Assembly: GCF_016469035.1 (NCBI RefSeq)
Contig: NZ_JAEHJZ010000028.1
Coordinates: 36,995 to 78,044 of the forward strand
Source: Gelidibacter salicanalis
Lineage (GTDB): Bacteria > Bacteroidota > Bacteroidia > Flavobacteriales > Flavobacteriaceae
Length of the DNA: 41,050 nt
Direction: 5' to 3'
Part shown: in pieces, positions 8,155 through 17,671 of the stretch
Layout: each line of letters opens with the position of its first letter
Position numbering within the stretch: position 1 is the first letter of the stretch
Notes under the pieces: generated by a model
Database searches by the model: none
Seen by the model: only the letters and a program-made list of their open reading frames with translations
What the model was told of the DNA's origin: nothing
Position numbers and translations under genes: made by a program

Positions 8155-8417
8155 CTCCCGACAACTTAGATATTGAATTCCATGAGGCTGTAGACCGCAT
8201 CAATAGCTATACAGGAGCTTTCCCTGCTGATTTGTTGCTACGTCTTTATGCCTATTACAAAAAGGCTACCAATGACTACTCTGGCCCTAGGGGCAAGAAG
8301 CCCATCATCAATGCGTTTAAGACTAACGCTCTCTTTCAGATAAAAAGCGTGTCTCAAGATGAGGCCAAACGCATCTATATTGATTTGGTGAATAATTATT
8401 TCTTATACGGGAAATAA
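8151..8417 (+). CDS. Acyl-CoA-binding protein
   Basis: An 88-residue soluble protein matching the four-helix ACBP fold: a helix with FHEAVDRIN, then LLLRLYAYYKKATND, where Tyr and Lys line the acyl-CoA pocket, then a GKKPIINAFKTNALFQIK segment matching the conserved K-W/A-x-AW region in layout, and a last amphipathic helix. It would buffer long-chain acyl-CoA and may feed lipid synthesis. The ATG overlaps the psd stop (ATGA), so translation is coupled to a phospholipid gene. ACBPs are eukaryotic in the textbook view but common in Bacteroidota. It is the last gene of the operon. Confidence 0.88.
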   Translation: MTPDNLDIEFHEAVDRINSYTGAFPADLLLRLYAYYKKATNDYSGPRGKKPIINAFKTNALFQIKSVSQDEAKRIYIDLVNNYFLYGK

Positions 8418-8513
8418 AAATCAATTTTTACTACAAGATTTTTGCATTCCACTATCTTCTTTATTTTATATCTTAGATGCTCGGAGCGACTAATTTCAAC
8501 TTTGCTTGACACC

Positions 8514-8521
8514 TAAATTTG
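8514..8521 (+). promoter_or_regulatory. -7 promoter element upstream of the decayed membrane-protein gene
   Basis: TAAATTTG matches TAnnTTTG, 12 nt before the ATG at 8534. The promoter appears to survive although the gene is broken. Confidence 0.4.
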
Positions 8522-8533
8522 TAAAATAACTTT

Positions 8534-8946
8534 ATGGATTATAAAACCCTCATCAGGAAGGATTACCTTTTAAAATTATTCATAAGTGTACTCTATTTTT
8601 TAACAGCTAAGAACGTCATGCCTGTGACGGTATATTTAGCGATCGCTATTATTATAAGTATTTATTCTTTTCCTGTTAAATTGTTTTTAGGCGATGCGTT
8701 CTTCAAAGATTGAAAAAAGAAAAACATTCTGACTTCCCCCTCCTATTTCATCACGAGTAACATCATTGCACTTACCGCACTTGTGTTTTTTCAAGATGAT
8801 ACTGGATTTATCCATACTACCCTTAGCATATACGTTTGATAGATTTCGGGCTTTTGATTTACTTTTATATGTCGGAAAATATCAGCTACAACTTTATGCT
8901 GTACTGCTGTGTACTTCTTTTAACGTCCGCTAAATTTGTTGTGTAA
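8534..8946 (+). pseudogene. Broken gene for a small polytopic membrane protein
   Basis: From the ATG at 8534 the frame reads 59 residues to a TGA at 8711, then goes on in the same frame for another 41 codons (KKKNILTSPSYFITSNII...) to a TGA at 8837. If one T is restored in the T run near 8834-8837, the frame moves to one reading LIDFGLLIYFYMSENISY and ends at a TAA at 8944. The repaired product would be 137 residues with four or five hydrophobic segments. Two independent lesions in an otherwise uniform hydrophobic protein indicate decay. I do not recognise the family. It has no coding neighbour: ACBP lies 116 nt upstream. Confidence 0.75.
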
Positions 8947-9273
8947 CTAGAGACATCAGCAAACAAAAAAACTGAAACAAAAAAAATTTCCTTTCTATCC
9001 CAGCTTTTTCTAATTAGAAATCATCAGTGTTCGGTAAAACAGGTAAAAAGTTTGCAAACCCCCTTAAAGCATGATCTGGTTCGAGAACTTAAAAATGACA
9101 CCTTGTTTTTGAAACTAATTTCACTTAGAGTGATCGGGCAAATTTAATTTAGAATAACGACTGTTTAGCAGTCAGTTACAATCAAGTCTTTGTTCTTTTC
9201 CCGATAGTTATCGGGACTATAAGCGCAGCGATCTTAATTCTTTATCGGACAATAATGATTAGAAATAATCACC
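8947..9273. other. Intergenic stretch without recognisable gene
   Basis: 327 nt between the decayed membrane-protein gene and the stop of the amidinotransferase-like gene. Stop codons are frequent in all frames and no tRNA-like or riboswitch-like fold was noticed. The only structure picked out is the inverted repeat at 9199-9216. Confidence 0.6.
9199..9216. repeat. Short inverted repeat TCCCGATA/TATCGGGA
   Basis: An 8-bp perfect stem around a GT dinucleotide in the gene-free stretch, GC-richer than its surroundings. Motifs of this shape are, from memory, dispersed in flavobacterial genomes. It could also help end transcription of the reverse-strand gene that stops at 9274. Confidence 0.6.
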
Positions 9274-10191
9274 CTAATCTCTTATCAAGGGCATTGTACT
9301 GCATCGCAATAAGCCCTCTTGTTTAGCTATTTCAGCATAAGGCACTTCTTCTACTGTAAAACCCTGATCACGAAGCCAAGTATTTAGACGTGTAAAATTC
9401 CGTTCCGAAATAACGATATCTTCTGATATAGAGAATATATTACTGTTCATATGATACATTTCCTCACGGGTAATGTGGAATAGATTTTCGTTTCCAAACA
9501 AATTAACCAAATACAAATAATCGCTTTCTTCCCTAAACCCACTCTTATAAATTATGCCCTTGTCTTTCCCTACGGGTTGGAAGCAACAATCTAAATGCAG
9601 GGCATTATCTCTTGGTTCAATTCTTGATTTCACCAAATCAAATTCCTTCACAATTTTATGGGGAAATAATTCCTTTAAATAATTTACCCCTTCAATATTA
9701 GTACGAGCCGTAATATAATCTTTATAATCACTGCCTTTGTAAGTACCAATAAAGATATGGTCATTCCAGAGCATGACGTCACCACCTTCCACATGAACTT
9801 CTTCTGGAGGCCGAATAATTTTATCAGGATCAATTTGATCAATTACATATTGGATGGCATCTAACTCTTGCTCTCTGTCCGGTAGAATATTGGCCTTGAT
9901 AAAAAGGTCATCGATCACAAAAGCAATATCTCTGGCAAAAATTTGGTTGTAGTCATTAATCTGATCTGGGCGGTACACTTCAACGCCATGTTTTTTGAAA
10001 ATTTCAGCCACAGCCTCCATTTCTTTTATCATATCTGCTTCTATGGGGTACGTCCCTGCTTTGATATGTTCTAAAGATTTTGGATCATAAGCTTCTCCTA
10101 TTTCTGGGGTTGGGCCATTACTAACGGCTGTCCCTAAAACAACGGCCCTTAATCGGGAGGTTTCGTTTTTAATATTTAGTTTTAGCATCAT
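9274..10191 (-). CDS. Amidinotransferase/DDAH-like guanidino-modifying enzyme
   Basis: A 305-residue member of the pentein superfamily (arginine deiminase, dimethylarginine dimethylaminohydrolase, amidinotransferases). The core is visible in order: FARD at 85-88, EGGD at 135-138, catalytic His at 199 within HLD, and the nucleophilic Cys297 in RCSTMPLIRD at the very C-terminus. It should hydrolyse or transfer a guanidino group from arginine or a methylated arginine; which one cannot be told from sequence. No arc operon genes are near. It follows gltA with a 59-nt gap that contains a terminator ending about 9 nt before its start. ATG-ATG at 10191; the upstream one is used here. Confidence 0.83.
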   Translation of the reverse strand: MMLKLNIKNETSRLRAVVLGTAVSNGPTPEIGEAYDPKSLEHIKAGTYPIEADMIKEMEAVAEIFKKHGVEVYRPDQINDYNQIFARDIAFVIDDLFIKANILPDREQELDAIQYVIDQIDPDKIIRPPEEVHVEGGDVMLWNDHIFIGTYKGSDYKDYITARTNIEGVNYLKELFPHKIVKEFDLVKSRIEPRDNALHLDCCFQPVGKDKGIIYKSGFREESDYLYLVNLFGNENLFHITREEMYHMNSNIFSISEDIVISERNFTRLNTWLRDQGFTVEEVPYAEIAKQEGLLRCSTMPLIRD

Positions 10192-10198
10192 CTATCGT

Positions 10199-10231
10199 AT
10201 AAAAAAAGCTCCATCGTTACAATGAAGCTTT
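10199..10231 (-). terminator. Terminator between gltA and the DDAH-like gene
   Basis: Reading the reverse strand, a 10-bp stem AAAGCTTCAT/ATGGAGCTTT (one G-U pair) with a 7-nt loop is followed by seven T. It starts 19 nt after the gltA stop. The T run ends 9 nt before the next start codon, leaving no room for a separate promoter downstream. Confidence 0.75.
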
Positions 10232-10250
10232 ATGCATTAATAAACTTATT

Positions 10251-11537
10251 TTAACGCTTTTCAATCGTTTTAAAAGACCGTAATGTTTCACCAATATAAA
10301 CTTGTCTCGGCCTTCCAATTGGCTCCTTATTTAATCTCATTTCACGCCATTGTGCAATCCAACCTGGTAAACGTCCTAACGCAAACATAACCGTAAACAT
10401 ATCTGTTGGGATGCCCATTGCTCTGTAGATGATTCCTGAATAGAAATCGACGTTAGGATATAACTTACGATCAACAAAGTAAGGATCTTGCAACGCTTCC
10501 TTTTCTAAGGCTTTAGCTATTTCTAGGATTTTATCCTCCACACCCAAATCGTTTAATACTTCATCAGCAGCTTTTTTGATAATTTTAGCTCTAGGGTCAA
10601 AATTTTTGTACACCCGGTGCCCAAAGCCCATCAAACGGAATGGATCTTCTTTATCTTTAGCTTTTGACATGTATTTATCAGTATCTCCACCATCGGCATT
10701 AATACCTTCCAACATTTCCAACACAGCTTGATTGGCACCACCGTGAAGTGGCCCCCAAAGTGCAGAAATACCTGTTGAAAGCGATGCAAATAATCCAACA
10801 TGTGATGAACCTGCAATTCTTACTGTAGATGTAGAGCAGTTTTGCTCATGATCAGCATGTAAAATCAATAATTTATCCAAAGCATTTAATACAATTGGAT
10901 TCATTTTATAATCTTCATTAGGCTGTTTGAACATCATTTTTAAAATATTCTCTACATAACCTAAATTCTTATCACCATAATCTAATGGCAAACCATTTTT
11001 CTTTCGGAATGTCCATGCTACTAATACTGGAAATTTACCTAATATTTTACAAATAGCTTTGTACATATCCTCTTCAGAATCTACATTAACTGAAGATGGA
11101 TTGAACGCTGTTAAGGCACTGGTAAGTGATGCAATAACACCCATTGGATGTGCTGATTTAGGAAATGCATCTACTATTTTCCGGATATCTTCATCTACAA
11201 CAGATTGTGCTTTGATATCTGAATGGAATTTAGCCAATTGCGCCTTAGTAGGCAATTCACCAAAAATAAGTAAGAACGCTACTTCAAGAAAATCTGCCTT
11301 TTCAGCCAATTCTTCAATGGAGTAACCGCGGTATCTTAAGATTCCTTTTTCACCGTCTAAAAATGTAATGGCACTTTGGCAAGAACCCGTGTTTTTGTAA
11401 CCCGGATCTAATGTAATAACACTATCTGTAGTACTTCTTAGCGTGCTGATATCAATGGCGACTTCGTTTTCAGTGCCTACAATCAGTGGGAATTTGTATG
11501 TTTTACCGTCTATTTCTAATGTAGCTTTGTCTGACAT
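10251..11537 (-). CDS. gltA: Citrate synthase
   Basis: Condenses acetyl-CoA and oxaloacetate to citrate, the entry step of the TCA cycle. 428 residues, the length of the type II hexameric form, with the type II N-terminal extension (TLEIDGKTYKFPLIVGTENEVAIDISTLR). The catalytic residues fit: the HADHEQNCSTSTVR segment with its active-site His region, His307 in GFGHRVYKNFDPRA, and the downstream Asp in the VDFYSGIIY region. A weak -7-like box TAAATTCG lies upstream. It ends in a terminator and stands alone apart from possible read-through into the DDAH-like gene. Confidence 0.97.
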   Translation of the reverse strand: MSDKATLEIDGKTYKFPLIVGTENEVAIDISTLRSTTDSVITLDPGYKNTGSCQSAITFLDGEKGILRYRGYSIEELAEKADFLEVAFLLIFGELPTKAQLAKFHSDIKAQSVVDEDIRKIVDAFPKSAHPMGVIASLTSALTAFNPSSVNVDSEEDMYKAICKILGKFPVLVAWTFRKKNGLPLDYGDKNLGYVENILKMMFKQPNEDYKMNPIVLNALDKLLILHADHEQNCSTSTVRIAGSSHVGLFASLSTGISALWGPLHGGANQAVLEMLEGINADGGDTDKYMSKAKDKEDPFRLMGFGHRVYKNFDPRAKIIKKAADEVLNDLGVEDKILEIAKALEKEALQDPYFVDRKLYPNVDFYSGIIYRAMGIPTDMFTVMFALGRLPGWIAQWREMRLNKEPIGRPRQVYIGETLRSFKTIEKR

Positions 11538-11584
11538 ATATATTTATAAGTTTGTTTTGAATTTTGTATCTGATAAGATAGTCA

Positions 11585-11592
11585 CGAATTTA
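11585..11592 (-). promoter_or_regulatory. Possible -7 element of gltA
   Basis: On the reverse strand TAAATTCG is one mismatch from TAnnTTTG, 47 nt before the gltA ATG. No clear -33 element. Confidence 0.3.
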
Positions 11593-11702
11593 CGAAATAT
11601 ATCAGGATTTAGAAAGTAACTTAACAAGCATTTTAACAATTGTAATATTTATAAAAAGTATGTAATAACATGCTAAAGAGGGACAAATTGATAAGGATTT
11701 AT

Positions 11703-11710
11703 TAATTTTG
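11703..11710 (+). promoter_or_regulatory. -7 promoter element of the DUF481-like gene
   Basis: TAATTTTG, an exact TAnnTTTG match, 80 nt upstream of the chosen ATG at 11791. It falls inside the open frame that precedes that ATG, which supports the shorter start. Confidence 0.45.
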
Positions 11711-11790
11711 TGTTCCACAATTGTTACAAAGTACGTCCTCCTTTTCTCAAGGTGGATCAATACCTTATGTATTCAGAACGAGCTTATACT

Positions 11791-12543
11791 ATGCGATTCT
11801 TAAATATCTTATTCATGTTGTTTAGTTATACTTGCGCACAAGCACAAGTCATCAATGTTGAGACGATGAGAAGAAAGACAGATTCTGCAAAATGGACTGG
11901 AGCTGTGAGTTTGGATGCAAGTTTAATTAAGAACAAAAACAGTATCTTTAAAATTGCTAACAAAGCTGATATTCAGTACAATAATAAAAAGGAGTTATGG
12001 CTTTTTGTCAATGATTTAAAGTTTGAAAAAGCAGCGGGAGAATCCTTTGTCAACAAAGGCACCCAGCATTTACGCTACAATCATAAAGTTACAGAAACCA
12101 TAAAAATGGAAGGTTTTGTGCAAGCACAATACGATGCGATTTCAGAAATAGATTTTAGGGGATTGATTGGTGTAGGACCACGATTCAAGTTGACGTCTAA
12201 CGAGGAGTATCGTTTTTACTTGGGCACTTTAATCATGTATGAATATGAACAGGCTTCAGAAGTTGAAGATCATAGAATTCATAAAGACATCCGCGGAAGC
12301 ACTTATTTTTCTTTTAGTATGTATCCTAATGAAACTATTGGCATCATCAGCACGAGTTATTACCAACCACGATTGGATGCTTTAAAAGATTATAGACTGT
12401 CGAGCACCACGAGCATTCTGTTCAAGATTTGGGAGAATCTTGCCTTCAAAACAACTTTTACTTACAATTTTGATGCATATCCAGTGGTTACCATACCAAA
12501 AGCCCAATACGAGTTAACGAATGGGCTTTTATTTACGTTTTAA
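11791..12543 (+). CDS. DUF481-like outer-membrane beta-barrel protein
   Basis: 250 residues from the ATG at 11791, which gives a clean signal peptide (MRFLNILFMLFSYTCAQAQ). The frame is open for 27 more codons upstream, but these contain no signal and cross the promoter box. The mature part alternates polar and aromatic residues in short strands (WTGAVSLDASLIK, LWLFVNDLKFEK, RFYLGTLIMYEYE) and ends in ...GLLFTF with a terminal Phe, as outer-membrane barrels do. The layout matches the DUF481 family of small barrels of unknown function. Convergent with eno, 10 nt between the stops. Confidence 0.75.
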   Translation: MRFLNILFMLFSYTCAQAQVINVETMRRKTDSAKWTGAVSLDASLIKNKNSIFKIANKADIQYNNKKELWLFVNDLKFEKAAGESFVNKGTQHLRYNHKVTETIKMEGFVQAQYDAISEIDFRGLIGVGPRFKLTSNEEYRFYLGTLIMYEYEQASEVEDHRIHKDIRGSTYFSFSMYPNETIGIISTSYYQPRLDALKDYRLSSTTSILFKIWENLAFKTTFTYNFDAYPVVTIPKAQYELTNGLLFTF

Positions 12544-12553
12544 AACTTAAGTT

Positions 12554-12555
<2 letters not shown>
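12542..12555. terminator. Palindrome between the DUF481-like and eno stop codons
   Basis: AAAACTTAAGTTTT, a perfect 14-bp palindrome covering parts of both stop codons. It may serve as a small two-way terminator, but the stem is short and AT-rich. Confidence 0.35.
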
Positions 12556-13852
<1,297 letters not shown>

Positions 13853-14055
13853 CTATTATTTAATGTTATTGTTTGTTTTAAATTGATAAGACACCGAAAA
13901 CCCAAAGCTTTACCGTGCCGCCATCGTCTTGCTAATTTACGAAATAGTTCCCCCAAAAGTTCCAACACGCCTTGAGATTTCCATTTAAAATAAGCGATAA
14001 TGATTGCGCTATAAGAAAACCTCATGAAATGTGATGTTTTTTTAAGGTTTTATCA

Positions 14056-15159
14056 TTATTTATTTTTTATGTTTTCTATAAATTGATCAAATAGATAAGA
14101 GGCGTCATGTGGTCCTGGACTTGCTTCTGGATGGTATTGTACCGAAAAGCAATTTTTAGACTTCATACGCATCCCTGCTACAGTATGATCATTTAAATGA
14201 AGGTGTGTAATTTCAAAATCTGGGTGCTGCTCTGTTTCTTCTTTATTAATTGCAAAACCATGATTTTGGGAAGTAATTTCGCCCTTACCAGTCAATAGAT
14301 TCTTTACTGGATGGTTGATACCTCTGTGCCCATTATGCATCTTGTAGGTTGAAATTCCGTTAGCCAACCCAATAACTTGATGACCAAGGCAAATACCGAA
14401 TAACGGCAAATTACGATCGATTATTTCTTTAGCCAAAGAAATCGCACTTTCCAAAGGCTCTGGATCTCCAGGACCGTTTGAAAGGAAGAAGCCGTCTGGA
14501 TTAAATGCATTCATTTCCTCAAAACTGGCATTGTATGGAAACACTTTGATGTAGGCGTCTCGTTTAGCAAAATTTCTGAGAATATTCTTTTTAATCCCTA
14601 GGTCTAGCGCTGCAATACGATAGGTTGCATTTTCATCGCCTACAAAATAAGGTTCCTTGGTACTGACTTTAGAGGCCAATTCCAATCCATTCATATCGGG
14701 GACTTCTGCCAACTGTTTTTTTAAACCTTCAATATTATCTACGTCTGTAGATATGACCGCATTCATAGCTCCATTTTCTCTAATATAGGTAACTAAGGCA
14801 CGCGTATCAACATCTGAAATTGCTAAAAGATTATTCTTATCAAAAAAATCTTCGAGAGATCCTTCAGCTGCTGGTCTTGAATAGTTATAACTAAAATTCT
14901 TACAAATCAACCCTGCAATTTTTATCGCGTCTGATTCTACTTCTTCTGAATGTGTACCATAGTTACCAATATGTGCATTAGTAGCTACCATTAATTGCCC
15001 ATAATAGGAAGGATCTGTAAAAATTTCTTGGTATCCAGTGGTACCGGTATTAAAACAAACTTCTCCAAAGGCTGAACCTTCTTTGCCCACTGATTTACCG
15101 TGGAAAATTGTGCCATCTGAAAGTAGAATAATGGCTTTTTGTCGTTTATTATATTTCAT
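14056..15159 (-). CDS. carA: Carbamoyl-phosphate synthase small (glutamine amidotransferase) subunit
   Basis: Releases ammonia from glutamine and passes it to CarB for carbamoyl phosphate, used for pyrimidines and arginine. 367 residues from the ATG at 15159; the open frame reaches a TTG at 15180 that adds seven unlikely residues. An N-terminal CarA domain (GTTGYQEIFTDPSYYGQ) is followed by the class I amidotransferase domain with nucleophile motif GICLGHQ and the His-Pro-Glu triad part VQYHPEASPGPHD. carB is not adjacent. It follows the rplQ terminator; a near-consensus -7 box (CAATTTTG, reverse strand, 15178-15185) lies 18 nt before the start. Confidence 0.96.
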   Translation of the reverse strand: MKYNKRQKAIILLSDGTIFHGKSVGKEGSAFGEVCFNTGTTGYQEIFTDPSYYGQLMVATNAHIGNYGTHSEEVESDAIKIAGLICKNFSYNYSRPAAEGSLEDFFDKNNLLAISDVDTRALVTYIRENGAMNAVISTDVDNIEGLKKQLAEVPDMNGLELASKVSTKEPYFVGDENATYRIAALDLGIKKNILRNFAKRDAYIKVFPYNASFEEMNAFNPDGFFLSNGPGDPEPLESAISLAKEIIDRNLPLFGICLGHQVIGLANGISTYKMHNGHRGINHPVKNLLTGKGEITSQNHGFAINKEETEQHPDFEITHLHLNDHTVAGMRMKSKNCFSVQYHPEASPGPHDASYLFDQFIENIKNK

Positions 15160-15188
15160 AATTCGAAAAGAGTTTGGCAAAATTGCAT

Positions 15189-15223
15189 AAAAAAAAGGAT
15201 AAACTAAAATGTTTATCCTTTTT
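15189..15223 (-). terminator. Terminator at the end of the ribosomal cluster
   Basis: On the reverse strand a perfect 13-bp stem AAAAAGGATAAAC/GTTTATCCTTTTT with a 6-nt loop is followed by a run of eight T. It starts 22 nt after the rplQ stop and separates the ribosomal cluster from carA. Confidence 0.88.
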
Positions 15224-15245
15224 ATATTTATAAATGTACACCCAT

Positions 15246-15737
15246 TTATTCTTCTTCCTCGTTGGTTGCTTTTTTATCAACAGCTGGAGCAGCGGCAGGC
15301 GCGACAGCAGCATCAGATTTTTTAGAACGACCTCTACGGGTTGTTTTCTTTTTAGGTTGCTTATCTACATTGTAAATTTCATTGAAATCTACTAATTCAA
15401 TCATTGCCATATCAGCGTTATCACCTAAACGATTTCCTAATTTGATGATACGTGTGTATCCTCCTGGACGATCGCCAACTTTTGGTGCAACATCTCTGAA
15501 CAATTCAGCTACCGCTTCTTTTTGTCTGATTCTGCCATACACAATACGTCTGTTGTGTGTAGTGTCTTCTTTAGACTTAGTAATCAATGGCTCAACAAAT
15601 TGCTTTAAAGCTTTTGCTTTTGCAACAGTTGTGTTGATACGCTTGTGCTCAATTAAAGAACAAGCCATGTTTGCCAACATTGATTTTCTGTGTGCGGTTT
15701 TACGACCTAAATGGTTTACTTTTTTTCCGTGTCTCAT
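15246..15737 (-). CDS. rplQ: 50S ribosomal protein L17 (bL17)
   Basis: Structural protein near the peptide exit tunnel of the 50S subunit. 163 residues, where the core family is about 116-127: the extra 35-40 residues are a C-terminal tail, first basic ([12 protein letters not shown]), then Ala/Pro-rich, then acidic (NEEEE). Such tails are common in Bacteroidota L17. The N-terminal [21 protein letters not shown] is a textbook L17 start. It is the last gene of the cluster, 135 nt after rpoA with heptad repeats between. Confidence 0.97.
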   Translation of the reverse strand: MRHGKKVNHLGRKTAHRKSMLANMACSLIEHKRINTTVAKAKALKQFVEPLITKSKEDTTHNRRIVYGRIRQKEAVAELFRDVAPKVGDRPGGYTRIIKLGNRLGDNADMAMIELVDFNEIYNVDKQPKKKTTRRGRSKKSDAAVAPAAAPAVDKKATNEEEE

Positions 15738-15815
15738 GACATTTTTGTTTACATCATCTTGCTACAATATCCGTTCGTCGGAGAGCAAATTATGATGGGT
15801 TATTTATTAATTTTT

Positions 15816-15871
15816 GATTTAAGAATTACGATTTCTTTAATCTAAAATCGTAAATCAACAATCGTAAATCT
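15816..15871. repeat. Opposed 7-bp repeats between rpoA and rplQ
   Basis: Eight 7-nt units in one register on the + strand: GATT/GAAT at the start of units 15816, 15823 and 15830, then AATC at fixed offset in the units starting 15837, 15844, 15851, 15858 and 15865. The two halves are reverse complementary in pattern, so the RNA could fold back. The array begins 1 nt from the rpoA stop codon. Confidence 0.7.
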
Positions 15872-15872
15872 A

Positions 15873-16865
15873 CTAGTCTTTATCTAATTTATATTTACTT
15901 AAATCCATTCCGAAGTTCAAACCTTTAACATTGACTAGTTCTTCTAGCTCCGTTAATGATTTTTTACCGAAGTTTCTGAATTTCATTAAATCATTTTTGT
16001 TGAAAGATACTAAGTCTCCTAAAGTATCAACTTCTGCAGCTTTTAAACAGTTCAATGCACGTACAGAAAGATCCATATCAACCAATTTGGTTTTCAATAG
16101 CTGTCTCATATGAAGGGATTCTTCATCATAAGTTTCAGTTTGTGCAATTTCATCAGCTTCTAAAGTGATACGCTCATCAGAGAATAACATAAAGTGATGG
16201 ATTAAAATTTTGGCCGCTTCAGTTAAGGCATCCTTAGGATTGATTGATCCGTCCGTTTGGATTTCAAAAACCAATTTCTCGTAATCTGTCTTTTGCTCAA
16301 CACGGAAGTTTTCAATCCCGTATTTCACATTTTTTATTGGTGTATAAATTGAATCTGTAAAGATGGTTCCAATTGGTGCAGAAGCTTTTTTATTCTCTTC
16401 AGCAGGAACATAGCCTCTACCTTTTTCAATAGTCAACTCCATATTAATGCTTACTTTGGAATCTAAATTACAGATGACCAAATCTTTGTTAAGCACTTGA
16501 AAGCCTGAAATGAATTTCTGGAAATCACCAGCAGTAATTTGATCTTGTCCTGAAATGGAAATAGTAACAGTTTCGTTATCAATTTCGTCTATTTGACGCT
16601 TAAAGTTAACTTGCTTTAAGTTCAAAATTATTTCAGTAACATCTTCAACTACACCCGCAATTGTGGAAAACTCATGATCTACACCTTCAATTCTAACAGA
16701 TGTAATAGCAAATCCTTCCAAAGAAGACAACAAAACCCTTCTTAAAGCATTACCTACAGTTAATCCATAGCCAGGTTCAAGAGGTCTAAACTCAAACTTC
16801 CCTTCAAAAGGAGTTGAATCGATCATGATGACTTTGTCGGGCTTTTGAAAATTTAAAATTGCCAT
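15873..16865 (-). CDS. rpoA: DNA-directed RNA polymerase alpha subunit
   Basis: Assembles the RNA polymerase core as a dimer and contacts promoter DNA and regulators. 330 residues. The N-terminal domain shows [20 protein letters not shown] and the later [11 protein letters not shown]; the C-terminal domain (about 245-330) has [20 protein letters not shown] and [14 protein letters not shown], the helix-hairpin-helix that binds UP elements. Complete. Co-transcribed with rpsD (95 nt upstream) from the promoter at 17672-17700. Confidence 0.98.
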   Translation of the reverse strand: MAILNFQKPDKVIMIDSTPFEGKFEFRPLEPGYGLTVGNALRRVLLSSLEGFAITSVRIEGVDHEFSTIAGVVEDVTEIILNLKQVNFKRQIDEIDNETVTISISGQDQITAGDFQKFISGFQVLNKDLVICNLDSKVSINMELTIEKGRGYVPAEENKKASAPIGTIFTDSIYTPIKNVKYGIENFRVEQKTDYEKLVFEIQTDGSINPKDALTEAAKILIHHFMLFSDERITLEADEIAQTETYDEESLHMRQLLKTKLVDMDLSVRALNCLKAAEVDTLGDLVSFNKNDLMKFRNFGKKSLTELEELVNVKGLNFGMDLSKYKLDKD

Positions 16866-16960
16866 ATTATTCTTCGTTTTAATTGTTATTTAGTTGCGCG
16901 GTATATAAGTTTGAAGAAGACTAATAAACCCTTTGGCTAAACACCAATATGATTAATTTA

Positions 16961-17566
16961 TTATTTAGAGTATAATTCAACGATAAATTGTTCGTTGATA
17001 TTTTCTGGAATTTGAACTCTTTCAGGTACAGCAACAAAAGTTCCTTGTTTAGTTTCATTGTTCCATGTCATCCACTCATAAACAGTGCTAGAGTTAGATA
17101 ATGAATTTTGAATAATATCAAGAGATTTAGATTTCTCTCTTACGGCAACAACATCGCCTGCTTTTAATTGGTAAGAAGGAATGTTTACGAATTCTCCGTT
17201 AACAGTGATGTGTCTGTGAGAAACCAATTGACGTGCTCCACTACGTGAAGGTGATAGGCCTAATCTGAAAACCACGTTATCTAAACGAGACTCACATAAT
17301 TGTAGCAAAATTTCACCAGTAATACCACGTGCAGCAGTTGCTTTTTTAAACATGTTTCTGAATTGCTTTTCTAAAATACCGTAAGTATATTTAGCTTTTT
17401 GCTTTTCCATTAACTGGAGGGAGTATTCAGATTTTTTTCCACGACGCTTGTTTGCACCATGTTGACCAGGAGGATAGTTTCTTTTTTCGAAAGCTTTATC
17501 ATCTCCGAAAATAGCTTCACCGAATTTTCGGGCTATTTTAGTTTTAGGACCAGTATATCTTGCCAT
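16961..17566 (-). CDS. rpsD: 30S ribosomal protein S4 (uS4)
   Basis: Primary 16S rRNA-binding protein that starts 30S assembly; in several phyla it also represses its own operon. 201 residues, with the S4 RNA-binding motif in the centre ([34 protein letters not shown]). The N-terminus lacks the zinc-binding Cys cluster of some S4 forms. It is first gene of the unit rpsD-rpoA-rplQ, with its own promoter and a 106-nt leader holding a candidate regulatory stem (17584-17639). Confidence 0.98.
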   Translation of the reverse strand: MARYTGPKTKIARKFGEAIFGDDKAFEKRNYPPGQHGANKRRGKKSEYSLQLMEKQKAKYTYGILEKQFRNMFKKATAARGITGEILLQLCESRLDNVVFRLGLSPSRSGARQLVSHRHITVNGEFVNIPSYQLKAGDVVAVREKSKSLDIIQNSLSNSSTVYEWMTWNNETKQGTFVAVPERVQIPENINEQFIVELYSK

Positions 17567-17583
17567 TTCTTAAATTAATTTAT

Positions 17584-17639
17584 GAGAGTGTCTATGAATT
17601 AAGGTCTTAAACTTATCCTTCGATAGACAGTGATCTCTC
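17584..17639 (-). promoter_or_regulatory. Candidate structured leader of rpsD, possible S4 autoregulation site
   Basis: In the rpsD 5' leader the reverse strand reads GAGAG, a 5-nt bulge, TGTCTAT, a 27-nt loop, then ATAGACA and CTCTC. This gives 5 + 7 perfect pairs interrupted by a one-sided bulge. It lies 18 nt before the start codon. The shape is typical of r-protein leaders; binding by S4 is an inference. Confidence 0.5.
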
Positions 17640-17671
17640 GTTAATACTTGTTTGTTATTTTTTTCAATTTG

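Noticed and set aside
8947-9273. Possible tRNA, small RNA or further gene fragment
   Set aside because: No cloverleaf arms, T-loop motif or continuous frame was found on reading both strands.
14005-14055. AAAACCT/AGGTTTT pairing after carA as a terminator
   Set aside because: Only 7 bp around a 22-nt loop; too weak to call.
15160-15180. TTG-started extension of carA (and similar ones for birA, rplC, rplX and the Omp85-like gene)
   Set aside because: In each case an ATG shortly downstream gives the family N-terminus, while the TTG extension runs into promoter, terminator or hairpin sequence.
15382-15795. 137-codon open frame on the + strand opposite rplQ
   Set aside because: Entirely antisense to rplQ and running into the spacer; no domain and no promoter box.
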